Source: an archaeon
Lineage (GTDB): Archaea; Asgardarchaeota; Thorarchaeia; Thorarchaeales; Thorarchaeaceae
Reading direction: 5' to 3'
Length of the DNA stretch: 64,000 nucleotides
NCBI GenBank assembly: GCA_024275415.1
Contig: JAJRZD010000034.1
Coordinates: forward strand, 1-64,000
Shown: piece after piece, positions 1 through 8,224 of the stretch
Numbering within the stretch: the stretch's first letter is position 1
Layout: every line of letters begins with the position of its first letter
Notes under the pieces: generated by a model
Database searches by the model: none
What the model saw: the letters and a program-made list of their open reading frames with translations, nothing else
What the model was told of the DNA's origin: nothing
Position numbers and translations under genes: made by a program

Positions 1-711
1 ATGTAGTCTTACATCAGGGCTATCGATGTCCATACCAACGAGCAGGTCATTGAAACTAGGAAGGACGATGATATTTGATGAGCCATCCTTCATCTCGGGC
101 ATACTCCGTGCTCGTCGAACGCAATCCCTGTCTACTGTTGTCATTATGACCACTGGGATGTTGAAAGTGAACAGTCTTCGCTCTGGCATTCCATTCTCTG
201 GTGATGGCACGTTCTTCACTCGTCTTAATGTTGGATGGTTGTGCCCGATGACAAGCATTTCGGTTCCCAGTATCTCTGAAGAAGGCCACGCGTGTCCATG
301 AGCGATCCCAACAGTGATCTCTTCAAATTCCAATACTTCCCCGTGGACATTTCCAATCCTCACACGATGAGGTAGCAAAGCAGCGATACCCCCATCGTGA
401 TTTCCTGGGACTAACGTTACATCAGCAAACCGACTCAAGTAGTCCATAAATCTGGGAAGTTCTTTCCAGTTGTATTCTCTATCAACTCCAATCGAGTGTT
501 TCAGGTCTCCTATGATATATATCTCCTCAGCACGATGGCGTTCGCAGAGGCCCTTCAGTCGCTTGCCAATTGGCTCCCCTTGTGAAGGAAATGATGAACC
601 TGTATGGTCATATAATTCCACTTCGTATCCCAAATGGATGTCTGCGACGAGGACTACAGACTGACTGCTATCTTTCAAGATGAGCGCTCTGTCCTCAAGT
701 ATGTATTCCAT
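1..711 (-). CDS. ICC-type metallophosphoesterase (COG1407-like), 3' end beyond window
   Basis: The reading frame is open from an ATG at 711 down to base 1 (237 codons, no stop), so the C-terminus lies outside the window. The protein shows a calcineurin-like metal site in order: a D-x-H (VADIHLGYE) near residue 24, GD (YIIGDLKH), GNHD (LVPGNHDGG), an AHGH and a GHNHP motif. This is the predicted ICC-like phosphoesterase family that often accompanies Lhr helicases in DNA repair. An Lhr-type helicase lies about 2 kb away on the same strand but the two are not adjacent. A metal-dependent nuclease or phosphodiesterase activity is inferred. Confidence 0.85.
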   Translation of the reverse strand, partial: MEYILEDRALILKDSSQSVVLVADIHLGYEVELYDHTGSSFPSQGEPIGKRLKGLCERHRAEEIYIIGDLKHSIGVDREYNWKELPRFMDYLSRFADVTLVPGNHDGGIAALLPHRVRIGNVHGEVLEFEEITVGIAHGHAWPSSEILGTEMLVIGHNHPTLRRVKNVPSPENGMPERRLFTFNIPVVIMTTVDRDCVRRARSMPEMKDGSSNIIVLPSFNDLLVGMDIDSPDVRLH

Positions 712-753
712 TCCACACTAGATGAGCAATCCACAGGATTTTAACTTCACTGA

Positions 754-1161
754 ATGTATATCATCTTGAACACAATTACTCTTCCTAGCCACGAGATCCA
801 GATGCTGGAGAAGGAGGAACTCACGCAAAAGGATATCGAACATTTTACAGAGAGATATGGCAAGCGGTTTATCAGGGCACTAAGGGCTGTGGAGGAGGGC
901 AAGGTCTTCCGATACCATTTTCTTCCAAGCGACATAACCACATGGATTGTGAAGGGGAAGAGAAGGGAGTATCTGGTGATACCTGAGATATATTGTACCT
1001 GTCGCAGCTTCTATCAGGATGTCGTTATGTCCCGCGAGGCAAACATGTGCTATCATCTACTAGCACAGAGGATTGCCGCACTTCGTGTTCAGTATCACAC
1101 AATCGAGTCGACCGACACGGAACGCAGGAATCTCCATGTCGAATGGCGAAGGACTGACTAG
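754..1161 (+). CDS. Small SWIM zinc-finger protein
   Basis: A 135-residue protein whose centre carries the SWIM signature C-x-C followed by C-x-H (YCTCRSF, then MCYHLL, roughly residues 85-105). SWIM fingers bind nucleic acid or protein partners and occur in recombination factors, for example Shu-complex members. Archaeal stand-alone SWIM proteins (COG5431-like) are uncharacterised. The start at 754 is the first ATG, with a second in-frame Met at residue 17 (802); neither has a clear ribosome binding site. It is divergent from the phosphoesterase. A DNA-repair role is speculation from context. Confidence 0.75.
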   Translation: MYIILNTITLPSHEIQMLEKEELTQKDIEHFTERYGKRFIRALRAVEEGKVFRYHFLPSDITTWIVKGKRREYLVIPEIYCTCRSFYQDVVMSREANMCYHLLAQRIAALRVQYHTIESTDTERRNLHVEWRRTD

Positions 1162-1195
1162 GTAGCAAGTAGTACTTCCTGCGAACTGTGGATAA

Positions 1196-1204
1196 CTTTA
1201 AAAC
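1196..1204 (+). promoter_or_regulatory. TATA box upstream of the secreted protein gene
   Basis: CTTTAAAAC fits the archaeal TATA element. A start site about 25 nt downstream would give a leader of roughly 30 nt before the ATG at 1258. Confidence 0.55.
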
Positions 1205-1257
1205 ATCGCCGAGGCTGTGGCTCGCTGTCTAAGCAACCATCGTGAGTTGAGCCCATC

Positions 1258-2349
1258 ATGCGCATCAGTAGCTATTCGAAGATATTGGTCTTATCATTGA
1301 CCCTCCTGCTAGTCCTTTCTAGCGTTCCCAGGACAGTGAGCGCGCAGTCACCCGACCTTGATCCTCTCGTAGTCCTGTATGATGTAAGTCATGAGCCGCA
1401 GTTCGCACCTGATGATGAGGATGGGTTCAAACTAATGCTGGACATGGTGAACGAATCGACCAAATACATCGTCCGAGTGAATTCTGACCCATTGAATGAA
1501 ACCATTCTCCATGATGTTGATGTGCTAGTTATCGCTGATCCCGACAAGTCTGCACTTTTTGAGCAAGAAGAGGTTCTTGCTATCGGCGAGATGATGGCAA
1601 ATGGGAGCTCGCTTCTTTTGCTTGGCGACCCTGTAATAAGTCAGAACACTTCTGTGTATTGGAATGAACAGTTGTTCCGTGATATCGGCGAGAATCAAGC
1701 CCTCAATACACTCATGGATCAACTGAACATTACCGGTGTCCGATTCAGTTTGAATGATACTGGTGAGGACATCTGGGGTGATTCGATGTTCGACTATGAG
1801 AAATCGATAAACTCCACATCGATGCCGTTTGTCATCCAGCTTGACACGACCACATGGGACACCAGTCATCCTATCTTCAATGACATCAACTCGTTGTTGA
1901 CGATGTCTGCAACATTGAAGCCCACTGAGGCCGCATCTGTAATTGCTCATAGCTATGACACGACCTTTGCTCAATATCGAGCTGGTCCTAACGCTTTTGC
2001 CAATCTTACCTATCCCAATATGACCATTGCAGAGTTCGAAGAGCGACCATTATCCTATTCGGCAATAAATGGAACCTATCCCGGTTGGATTTCTGCATTC
2101 GAGTATGACGATGCCAGAATCATAATATCTGGTTCATCAATAATGTTCAGTGGCAAGACACTGCCAGAGGTAGATTCTGAGGAACAATGGTTCTATCAAG
2201 CTGACAACTCCCGACTGTTCATGAACATGCTGAACTGGTTGACAGAAGGCTTCATAGACAGCCCCAATGCCATAGTTCCGATGGCTATCATCTCCTCGGT
2301 AATCCTGATTGTCGGTGTAGCAGTATACGTGTTCAAGAAGATCAGATAG
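1258..2349 (+). CDS. Membrane-anchored extracellular protein, DUF4350/GldG-like
   Basis: A 363-residue protein with an N-terminal signal peptide (hydrophobic LVLSLTLLLVLSS, cleavage near VSAQ) and one C-terminal membrane helix (about residues 338-358) ending in a basic tail KKIR. The body should therefore face outside. The region around residues 35-130 (VVLYDVSHEPQF, VLVIADPDK, LLLLGDP) resembles the class-I glutaminase-like fold seen in DUF4350 and GldG-type proteins; no catalytic residues can be assigned. Several N-x-S/T sequons are present, consistent with N-glycosylation by the STT3 in this window. It converges on engB, overlapping by 8 bp. Confidence 0.7.
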   Translation: MRISSYSKILVLSLTLLLVLSSVPRTVSAQSPDLDPLVVLYDVSHEPQFAPDDEDGFKLMLDMVNESTKYIVRVNSDPLNETILHDVDVLVIADPDKSALFEQEEVLAIGEMMANGSSLLLLGDPVISQNTSVYWNEQLFRDIGENQALNTLMDQLNITGVRFSLNDTGEDIWGDSMFDYEKSINSTSMPFVIQLDTTTWDTSHPIFNDINSLLTMSATLKPTEAASVIAHSYDTTFAQYRAGPNAFANLTYPNMTIAEFEERPLSYSAINGTYPGWISAFEYDDARIIISGSSIMFSGKTLPEVDSEEQWFYQADNSRLFMNMLNWLTEGFIDSPNAIVPMAIISSVILIVGVAVYVFKKIR

Positions 2350-2971
2350 CATACCATTCCGGCGGGGCAATACCCCTGCTATCTAACTCTTCTTCGATGG
2401 CTGCTCGTAGTTTCTCAGTCCCTTCTCTTCGGACAGCAGATGTAACAATAATGATTGGGGAAGACGCAGGAAACGACTCGATTAGTTTCTGTTCTAGAAA
2501 TGCCAACTCGCCCGATACTCTCCGTTTTTTCACTTTGTCAATCTTGTTTGCTACAACTATCACTGCTGGCGATATCTCTGAAAGGAAACTATAGAATTCC
2601 ACATCTATTGGGATCTCTCCTCGAGCATCCCACCTCTCAAAGAGTTCCCGAAACAGCGAGATATCAATAATTAAGATGGCAAGTGCAAGTTTGTCACTCC
2701 ATTTCTCTAAATCCCTAACAATCTTGTCCTTTGTCCGTTCTATCTCTTCCTTGCTTTGCCCCTTCATGTAGCCGAATCCCGGGAAATCAACGAATCTAAC
2801 TGATCCCATATCAATCTCGATGTTCCATCTGGTGCTACCAGGCTTCTTCCCAACTCGTACACGTTTACCAGTGAGCGCCCTTATTGTACTGCTCTTACCC
2901 ACATTGCTCCTTCCCGCAAACACCACGAGTGGAGTCGTCTTTTCAGGTCCAGAACGGTTTTGTGCGCTCAT
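2342..2971 (-). CDS. engB: EngB/YihA-family ribosome-biogenesis GTPase
   Basis: All GTPase motifs are visible: G1 GRSNVGKSS, G2 with PGSTR, G3 DFPGFG, G4 NKID and G5 TSA. EngB (YihA) GTPases assist large ribosomal subunit assembly. I choose the ATG at 2971 (209 residues) because GGAGAAGGAAT lies directly upstream; an in-frame start at 2992 is possible. The gene begins inside the last 29 bp of the helicase gene, so the two are probably co-transcribed and translationally coupled. Confidence 0.9.
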   Translation of the reverse strand: MSAQNRSGPEKTTPLVVFAGRSNVGKSSTIRALTGKRVRVGKKPGSTRWNIEIDMGSVRFVDFPGFGYMKGQSKEEIERTKDKIVRDLEKWSDKLALAILIIDISLFRELFERWDARGEIPIDVEFYSFLSEISPAVIVVANKIDKVKKRRVSGELAFLEQKLIESFPASSPIIIVTSAVRREGTEKLRAAIEEELDSRGIAPPEWYAI

Positions 2972-5789
2972 ATTCCTTCTCCGCCTCTGCAATAGATTTT
3001 AGAAGTTTCAATCTATCCTCGATTTGTCCCGGCCGCAAGAGTCTTGATGCAGTCACAGGCCCGATGCCTCTTCCCGCAAGCACCATGAGTGCAAGTTTTC
3101 CATAGTGTGCGACCAGATTTGCAGTAAGATTCCCTCTCTTGAAAATCTTCTCCTCCTCGTTACTTAGAGTCTTACCTGTCCTTCTTTTTTTTACTATCTT
3201 TATGAATCCCTCTGTGGATGGGGGGAGAGCAGCAATCATTCTAGACCCGCAAACTGGACAACTGATTGTTTCTTCCAATGTGGAAATAGTTCTTGTGGAC
3301 ATCCAATCGGCACTGCCTATGCATACCAGTCTGAACCGCTTTGATAGTAATCGTTCCTCTATCATTCGAAGCACTTCGTTCTCCTCCGTAATCTCGCCCA
3401 TTACCTCAAAACGAGTCTTTTCCTCAACGATTAGTCGTCCGAGAGCTGATGGTGTTTCAACAAGCACGGTGTGCACCTCAATCTCTCCTTTTGCTACTGC
3501 ATCAAATATCGCAATAGCTCTGGACTCATCAAGTTTTTCAAGAAGTACTTCTCGGAGCGTTTCTTCGTAGACTGGCGACCCCTCGTATGCTTTAATCAAC
3601 CTACTCACAGGTATTTCGTTCATCTTCGCATCATGTCTAATAACATTCATCCGTTTTCCCACATGGACAAACCTTGTTGCGAAGGTCTGAGTATGTTTTA
3701 ATGCAAGCCGCAAAATCTCAGAAACCTGTTTCGCAGAATAATCATAGAATACATCTTTGATTTGAGTTGATGTGACTCTATCTGAAGAAGTGAACAGAAT
3801 TCGGTAGGGGTCTCTTTCAACACCAATGGTTTTCCCTAGTCGTGTGGTAAGAAGTGCTGCAATTACCAGTCCAATGGTTTCGTTCACGCGCGTTCCATAT
3901 GGCATGTGAATCACAGTTCCCTCCATGAATTCCTCGATCACCATACGTTTCGCAGATGGCAGTGCTCCCAGCTCTGCATATGCCCTTCTTACGACCTGAA
4001 TGAGGTGTTCTTGAGCTTGTGATGAGATATGATACTCCTTCTCCAGTTTTTGTTTGAGAAGAGGTTCCTTCATTATTGGAACCATGTTCAATACAGTCGC
4101 CACTTCCACTGCAACATTGAATGGCACAGGAATCATTTCACCAATCCATCTTGGTGCTTCAACCTCTGTTCCAGTCACGGGAGCACACAATACTTCGTCT
4201 GTGTCCTCGTCAACTGAAACAACCTGCCAGGGCTTCCCTCTGATAACAAAGACCGAACCCTGTGCGACATTCTGCATCACATAGTATTCATCCAGCACCC
4301 CTATGCTTGTCCGTGTCGTAATATCAACAGCCCGCACTTGGCGCACATCAGGGATAGTGCTGAGATTCTCATAGTAACTATTACGTGTCATCCTTCCTTT
4401 TTTGATGGTGTCTTCCGCAACCTGAACCATCTTCCTATTTTCCATGAAGGCAAGAAGGGACTGCAATTCTTCTATTGAAACATCCTTGAATGGATATGCC
4501 GCCTGAATGAACGAATGCAGCTCGGTTTGATTGATTTGTCCTTTGTCCAGTAATATTCCATTAATTTGCTGAATAAGGACATCCCACGATTTGCAAGGGA
4601 TCATCGCATCTTCGACCTTGTTCAATCTTGCTCGCCGCAATATCACACCAGATTCCGCGACATCATCCAAGTTCATCGTGGCAATAACTATTCCTTTGGG
4701 TGTCCGTCCAATGCCATGTCCAGCCCGACCAATCCTTTGTAGCGCACGTGAAACCTCTCTGGGAGACGAGTATTGAATGACAAGATCTGCCTGGCCAATA
4801 TCAATTCCAAGCTCTAGGCTTGAAGTTGCAATAATCGCTCTGGAATGTCCTCGCTTCAATCTATTCTCCGCATCAAGACGAACATCTTTTGCCAGAGATC
4901 CGTGGTGGACATCGAACTCAAAGGAAGGACGTACAGCACGCATTTTTGAACCGAGAACCTCTGCAAAGGATCTTGTGTTCGTGAACACTAGTGTGGATTT
5001 ATGCTCCTCGATTAGTTGAACAATCCTGTCAAGCCGTGCAGTTGAATGAATTGGATATGACAGGAAGTGTGCCTGTTCCTTGTGCTGTTCTAGTGGAATT
5101 GGCATCTCGACATGTATGTCCATCCTCCTTTTACCGTATCCTGCCCAAAGCGTCTTGACTGAGCGATTTCCTCCCACTAGCAACCTAGCAACTTCCTTTG
5201 GATTTCCCACTGTGGCTGAGAGTCCAATTCTCAGCATCCTTTCATCATTGACCAATCGCGAAAGCCGTTCAAGCCCTAACGACAACTGCACTCCCCTTTT
5301 GCTTTTTGCAAGCTCGTGAATCTCATCGACTACCACTGCAAACACAGTCTTCAGGTGCTCCCGCATTCGTCTTCCGGGAAGGATTGCCTGTAGTGATTCG
5401 GGAGTTGTAATCATAAAGTGAGGAGGTGTAAGGGCCTGTTTGCGGCGATGATATTGTGTTGTATCGCCGTGGCGAACGGATACCGTAATCCCAAGGTACT
5501 CGCATAATGTTTCAATTCTCTTAAACACATCCCTGTTGAGTGCCTTTAAAGGTGTGATATAAAGGATGTAGTTCCCATATAGGTCGTTTCTTATCTTATA
5601 GCGGTAAAGTCGATCCAATAAAGGCAGGATTGCCGCTTCTGTCTTACCACTCCCCGTAGGGGATAATAGAAGAGCGTTCTCAGTCCCTCTGATGAGCACA
5701 GGTATTGCTTTCTCTTGGATTGCAGTAGGTTTCGTGATCCCTTGCGATACCAAAAAAGATACGATTTTTTTGTGAAGCGACTTGAACAT
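2943..5789 (-). CDS. lhr: Lhr-type superfamily 2 ATP-dependent helicase
   Basis: A 948-residue helicase. Walker A is SPTGSGKT (residues 43-50), motif II is DEIH, motif III is SATVG, and motifs IV-VI follow (VFTNTRSFAE, ATSSLELGIDIG, QRIGRAGHG). After the two RecA domains comes the long Lhr-specific region with a DEAD/H-associated domain and a C-terminal CPVCGSRM metal-ligand pair. Lhr enzymes are 3'-5' DNA helicases linked to repair and replication stress. Two small genes lie just upstream (stop at 5792) and engB overlaps the 3' end, suggesting one operon. Confidence 0.92.
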   Translation of the reverse strand: MFKSLHKKIVSFLVSQGITKPTAIQEKAIPVLIRGTENALLLSPTGSGKTEAAILPLLDRLYRYKIRNDLYGNYILYITPLKALNRDVFKRIETLCEYLGITVSVRHGDTTQYHRRKQALTPPHFMITTPESLQAILPGRRMREHLKTVFAVVVDEIHELAKSKRGVQLSLGLERLSRLVNDERMLRIGLSATVGNPKEVARLLVGGNRSVKTLWAGYGKRRMDIHVEMPIPLEQHKEQAHFLSYPIHSTARLDRIVQLIEEHKSTLVFTNTRSFAEVLGSKMRAVRPSFEFDVHHGSLAKDVRLDAENRLKRGHSRAIIATSSLELGIDIGQADLVIQYSSPREVSRALQRIGRAGHGIGRTPKGIVIATMNLDDVAESGVILRRARLNKVEDAMIPCKSWDVLIQQINGILLDKGQINQTELHSFIQAAYPFKDVSIEELQSLLAFMENRKMVQVAEDTIKKGRMTRNSYYENLSTIPDVRQVRAVDITTRTSIGVLDEYYVMQNVAQGSVFVIRGKPWQVVSVDEDTDEVLCAPVTGTEVEAPRWIGEMIPVPFNVAVEVATVLNMVPIMKEPLLKQKLEKEYHISSQAQEHLIQVVRRAYAELGALPSAKRMVIEEFMEGTVIHMPYGTRVNETIGLVIAALLTTRLGKTIGVERDPYRILFTSSDRVTSTQIKDVFYDYSAKQVSEILRLALKHTQTFATRFVHVGKRMNVIRHDAKMNEIPVSRLIKAYEGSPVYEETLREVLLEKLDESRAIAIFDAVAKGEIEVHTVLVETPSALGRLIVEEKTRFEVMGEITEENEVLRMIEERLLSKRFRLVCIGSADWMSTRTISTLEETISCPVCGSRMIAALPPSTEGFIKIVKKRRTGKTLSNEEEKIFKRGNLTANLVAHYGKLALMVLAGRGIGPVTASRLLRPGQIEDRLKLLKSIAEAEKEYERTKPFWT

Positions 5790-5791
5790 GC

Positions 5792-6025
5792 TTATCCCAT
5801 AGATCTTATGCGGGACTCGTGTTCGACTTCATTTATGAGTATGCGTATGTCTGTAACCATCGTTACATCTTCATTCTCCGCTCTTTCCCTCAAAATCCTG
5901 ATACATTCTTCTAGGTTTTTTCGCTCCGCTAGCATCTCATCCACCCATGACTTTACGGTTTTGAGATTCGTTATATGGCCTGCGACATTCTCAAAAGCAA
6001 TTAGAAGAATAGGACGAGTGACCAT
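5792..6025 (-). CDS. Small helical protein of unknown function, in the lhr operon
   Basis: A 77-residue protein beginning MVTRPILLIAFENVAGH. The ATG at 6025 is preceded at 5 nt by GGGAGAGG, which decides the start over an in-frame GTG at 6040. The C-terminal two thirds are charged and look helical or coiled (residues 30-70, rich in E, R and L). The stop codon is 2 bases from the helicase start, so co-translation is likely. I do not recognise the family. Confidence 0.7.
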   Translation of the reverse strand: MVTRPILLIAFENVAGHITNLKTVKSWVDEMLAERKNLEECIRILRERAENEDVTMVTDIRILINEVEHESRIRSMG

Positions 6026-6049
6026 GGGAACCTCTCCCACTATTGGTGT

Positions 6050-6175
6050 TTACTCCTCCTCTGTTGGATCTGTTCCATATACAGTATAGGCTAGAATCAG
6101 CACTAGGGCAAATATACCCATCGCGTCAAGCACGACGAATATGACAGATTTGAGGAAATCCGGGTCAAACTGCAT
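6050..6175 (-). CDS. 41-residue single-span membrane microprotein
   Basis: A short frame starts MQFDPDFLKSVIF and ends DPTEEE. Residues 9-33 form one hydrophobic helix (VIFVVLDAMGIFALVLILAY), flanked by an acidic C-terminal tail. GAGGCAAG lies upstream of the ATG, and the stop is 24 bases from the start of the next small gene, which leads into lhr. The context and clean transmembrane pattern argue for a real gene, but no family is recognised. Confidence 0.55.
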   Translation of the reverse strand: MQFDPDFLKSVIFVVLDAMGIFALVLILAYTVYGTDPTEEE

Positions 6176-6320
6176 TGGAATCTTGCCTCTTCGGATGACC
6201 TATGCTTATAATCATTGCTGAATGATGATTGCTGTACTATACTCGGCTCTTTGCTAAAGGTGACAATTGGATCGTTAACGACCTACTGATTGACGAATGA
6301 CATCATTGCCCATCAAACGA

Positions 6321-6569
6321 TCATTCTATAGATTTTGCCTGATAAAAACGATCGATGAAATCGCCATAGACATCTACTGGTTCTGTCAGTGAATTTACCG
6401 AATCTAATGCCATCTCCAACGAGCATGATCCACACTTGATAGTCGCTAGGCCATTGTCTTTGTATACTTCTATCTTGATGGAGGTGTTCCCGCAATTTGG
6501 ACAAGGATATACATCAGGTATCCGTCTTTGTGGCCGTCGTTGAACCTTTTGTCGTCGGCGTCTTCCCAT
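6321..6569 (-). CDS. Elf1-type transcription elongation factor
   Basis: An 82-residue protein matching Elf1 throughout: a basic N-terminus (MGRRRRQKVQRR), a zinc ribbon with CPNC (residues 23-26) and CGSC, then the conserved tail P-V-D-V-Y-x-D-F-I-D. Elf1 binds elongating RNA polymerase. Eukaryotes and several archaeal lineages (TACK, Asgard) have it, Euryarchaeota generally do not, so it is a useful lineage marker here. GGGTGATGAG lies before the ATG. Confidence 0.88.
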   Translation of the reverse strand: MGRRRRQKVQRRPQRRIPDVYPCPNCGNTSIKIEVYKDNGLATIKCGSCSLEMALDSVNSLTEPVDVYGDFIDRFYQAKSIE

Positions 6570-6741
6570 TTCTCATCACCCATGTTTGCCTATCTCACAC
6601 AAGAGGAAACTAACGGCCTCCAGTAGAAATAGAGCAAGCCGTTCCTGAAATGTATTCATTTAAGCATTATGTTGAGTGATTTATTGGTTGTTTTGTGTTC
6701 TTTCGAAGCTTTATTATCTGACAATGTACGGCAGAGCAACT

Positions 6742-6975
6742 ATGCCCGACCTGTCACGCGATGCTCAATGTGTTTTAGCTATCCTCAAAGAGGAGGACAA
6801 TCTCACCACATCTGAAATACTTGAACGTGCGAGGAATCCTAAATTCGCAGATCTATGTACCGATTGTGCCGGCGGTGATGCGTTTGTAGTGGCAGCAAAC
6901 CAGTTGGTGGAGCAGAATCTAATCTCAAAGAGGTTTGGCAAGGGCGGGTACAGATGGCACCTTATAACGAGTTGA
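6742..6975 (+). CDS. Small winged-helix protein upstream of sufS
   Basis: A roughly 77-residue protein with a winged-helix look: LSRDAQCVLAILKEEDNL, a helix-turn-helix-like TTSEILERA segment, and a wing ending RFGKGGYRWHL. A CTDC pair lies in the middle. A TATA-like GCTTTATTAT at 6709-6718 would put the transcript start near 6740, favouring the ATG at 6742 over the one at 6724. It ends 7 bases before the cysteine desulfurase, so it may regulate that gene or respond to the same signal; this is inference. Confidence 0.65.
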   Translation: MPDLSRDAQCVLAILKEEDNLTTSEILERARNPKFADLCTDCAGGDAFVVAANQLVEQNLISKRFGKGGYRWHLITS

Positions 6976-6982
6976 ATCAACA

Positions 6983-8224
6983 ATGACCGAGTGGGAACAG
7001 ATTCGAGGAGATTTTCCAGTTCTGAAACGCCTTATCAATGGAAAACCATTGGTCTACCTAGATAGTGCATGCATGGCACTGAAACCTCGACAGGTTATCA
7101 CAGCCATGAACGAATATTACGAGCAATTTCCCGCCTGTGGTGGGAGAAGTATTCACAAGCTGGGTGAGGAGGCATCGAACGCTTATTCTGCTGCACGTGA
7201 GAAGTTCGCAAAGTTCATCAACGCATCTGAACCGGAGGAGATTATTTGGACTCGGAACGCAACAGAATCATTGAACATCGTTGGTCGTTGTCTACGTCTC
7301 CCAAAGAAATCTAAAATCATCACGACTTCACTTGAGCACCATAGTGGCTCGCTGCCATTTGTAGAACGGGCACGAAGAGATGGACATTCAATCGAGATAG
7401 TAAACGCACGATCTGATGGCACATTCGATATAGAAGATTGGAAAACCGCTATCGACTCGGATACAAGCCTGATTTCTGTTGTCCACTCATCCAATGTCAC
7501 TGGAACTGTTGCACCCTTAAAGGAGATTGTTGAATTGGCTCATGACAAGGGTGCACTGGTTATGTCTGATGACGCACAGTATGTCCCACACCATCCACTG
7601 GATGTGCAAGCTTTTGATGTTGATTTCTCTGCAATCTCAGTCCACAAGATGTGCGGCCCGACTGGCATGGGTGTGCTCTATGGAAAAGCAGAGCATCTTG
7701 AGGCCATGGACATGTTCATGCATGGTGGCGATACCGTCAGAGACGTGAAATACGTCGATGGACAAATCATTCCAGAATATCTGCCTCCTCCGGAGAAATA
7801 CGAAGCTGGACTTCAGAACTACGCCGGAGCCATAGGCGCTGGTGCTGCTGCTGATTATCTTCAGAGCATTGGTATGCACGAGATCGAGAAACATGAACGT
7901 TCGTTGCTTTCGATGGCGCTAAATGAGCTTACGAGTATGGAACATGTTCACATCATAGGAACCGACGACATCTCAATCAAGACAGGTCTTGTCACGTTCA
8001 ATGTTGATACGGTTGATTCGGCACATGACATCGCTACGTTCCTCAATGACGAGTTCAATGTGATGGTAAGATCTGGGGCACACTGTGTGCATCCATTCCA
8101 CTACCAACTAGGCATCCCTATAGCAACAGGGACTGCACGTGCGAGTTTCTATCTGTATAACAACAGGAACGATGTAGAAATCTTCCTCGAGGGCATGAGA
8201 TCCTTGATTGAAGCATCCTCCTAG
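6983..8224 (+). CDS. sufS: Cysteine desulfurase, SufS type
   Basis: A 413-residue class-V aminotransferase fold protein. The PLP lysine sits in SVHKMCGPTG (about residue 222), the PLP-contacting aspartate and histidine pattern is in VMSDDAQYVPH, and the catalytic cysteine is in RSGAHCVHP (about residue 367). The enzyme removes sulfur from cysteine as a persulfide for Fe-S cluster or thio-modification assembly. Fe-S clients in the window include the XPD-like helicase, Taw1 and a radical SAM protein. It converges on the RPA-like gene with a 4 bp overlap. Confidence 0.92.
   Translation: MTEWEQIRGDFPVLKRLINGKPLVYLDSACMALKPRQVITAMNEYYEQFPACGGRSIHKLGEEASNAYSAAREKFAKFINASEPEEIIWTRNATESLNIVGRCLRLPKKSKIITTSLEHHSGSLPFVERARRDGHSIEIVNARSDGTFDIEDWKTAIDSDTSLISVVHSSNVTGTVAPLKEIVELAHDKGALVMSDDAQYVPHHPLDVQAFDVDFSAISVHKMCGPTGMGVLYGKAEHLEAMDMFMHGGDTVRDVKYVDGQIIPEYLPPPEKYEAGLQNYAGAIGAGAAADYLQSIGMHEIEKHERSLLSMALNELTSMEHVHIIGTDDISIKTGLVTFNVDTVDSAHDIATFLNDEFNVMVRSGAHCVHPFHYQLGIPIATGTARASFYLYNNRNDVEIFLEGMRSLIEASS

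Noticed and set aside
1..5789. An Lhr-phosphoesterase operon as in bacteria
   Set aside because: The two genes are on the same strand but separated by a divergent SWIM gene and a secreted-protein gene, so they cannot form one operon.
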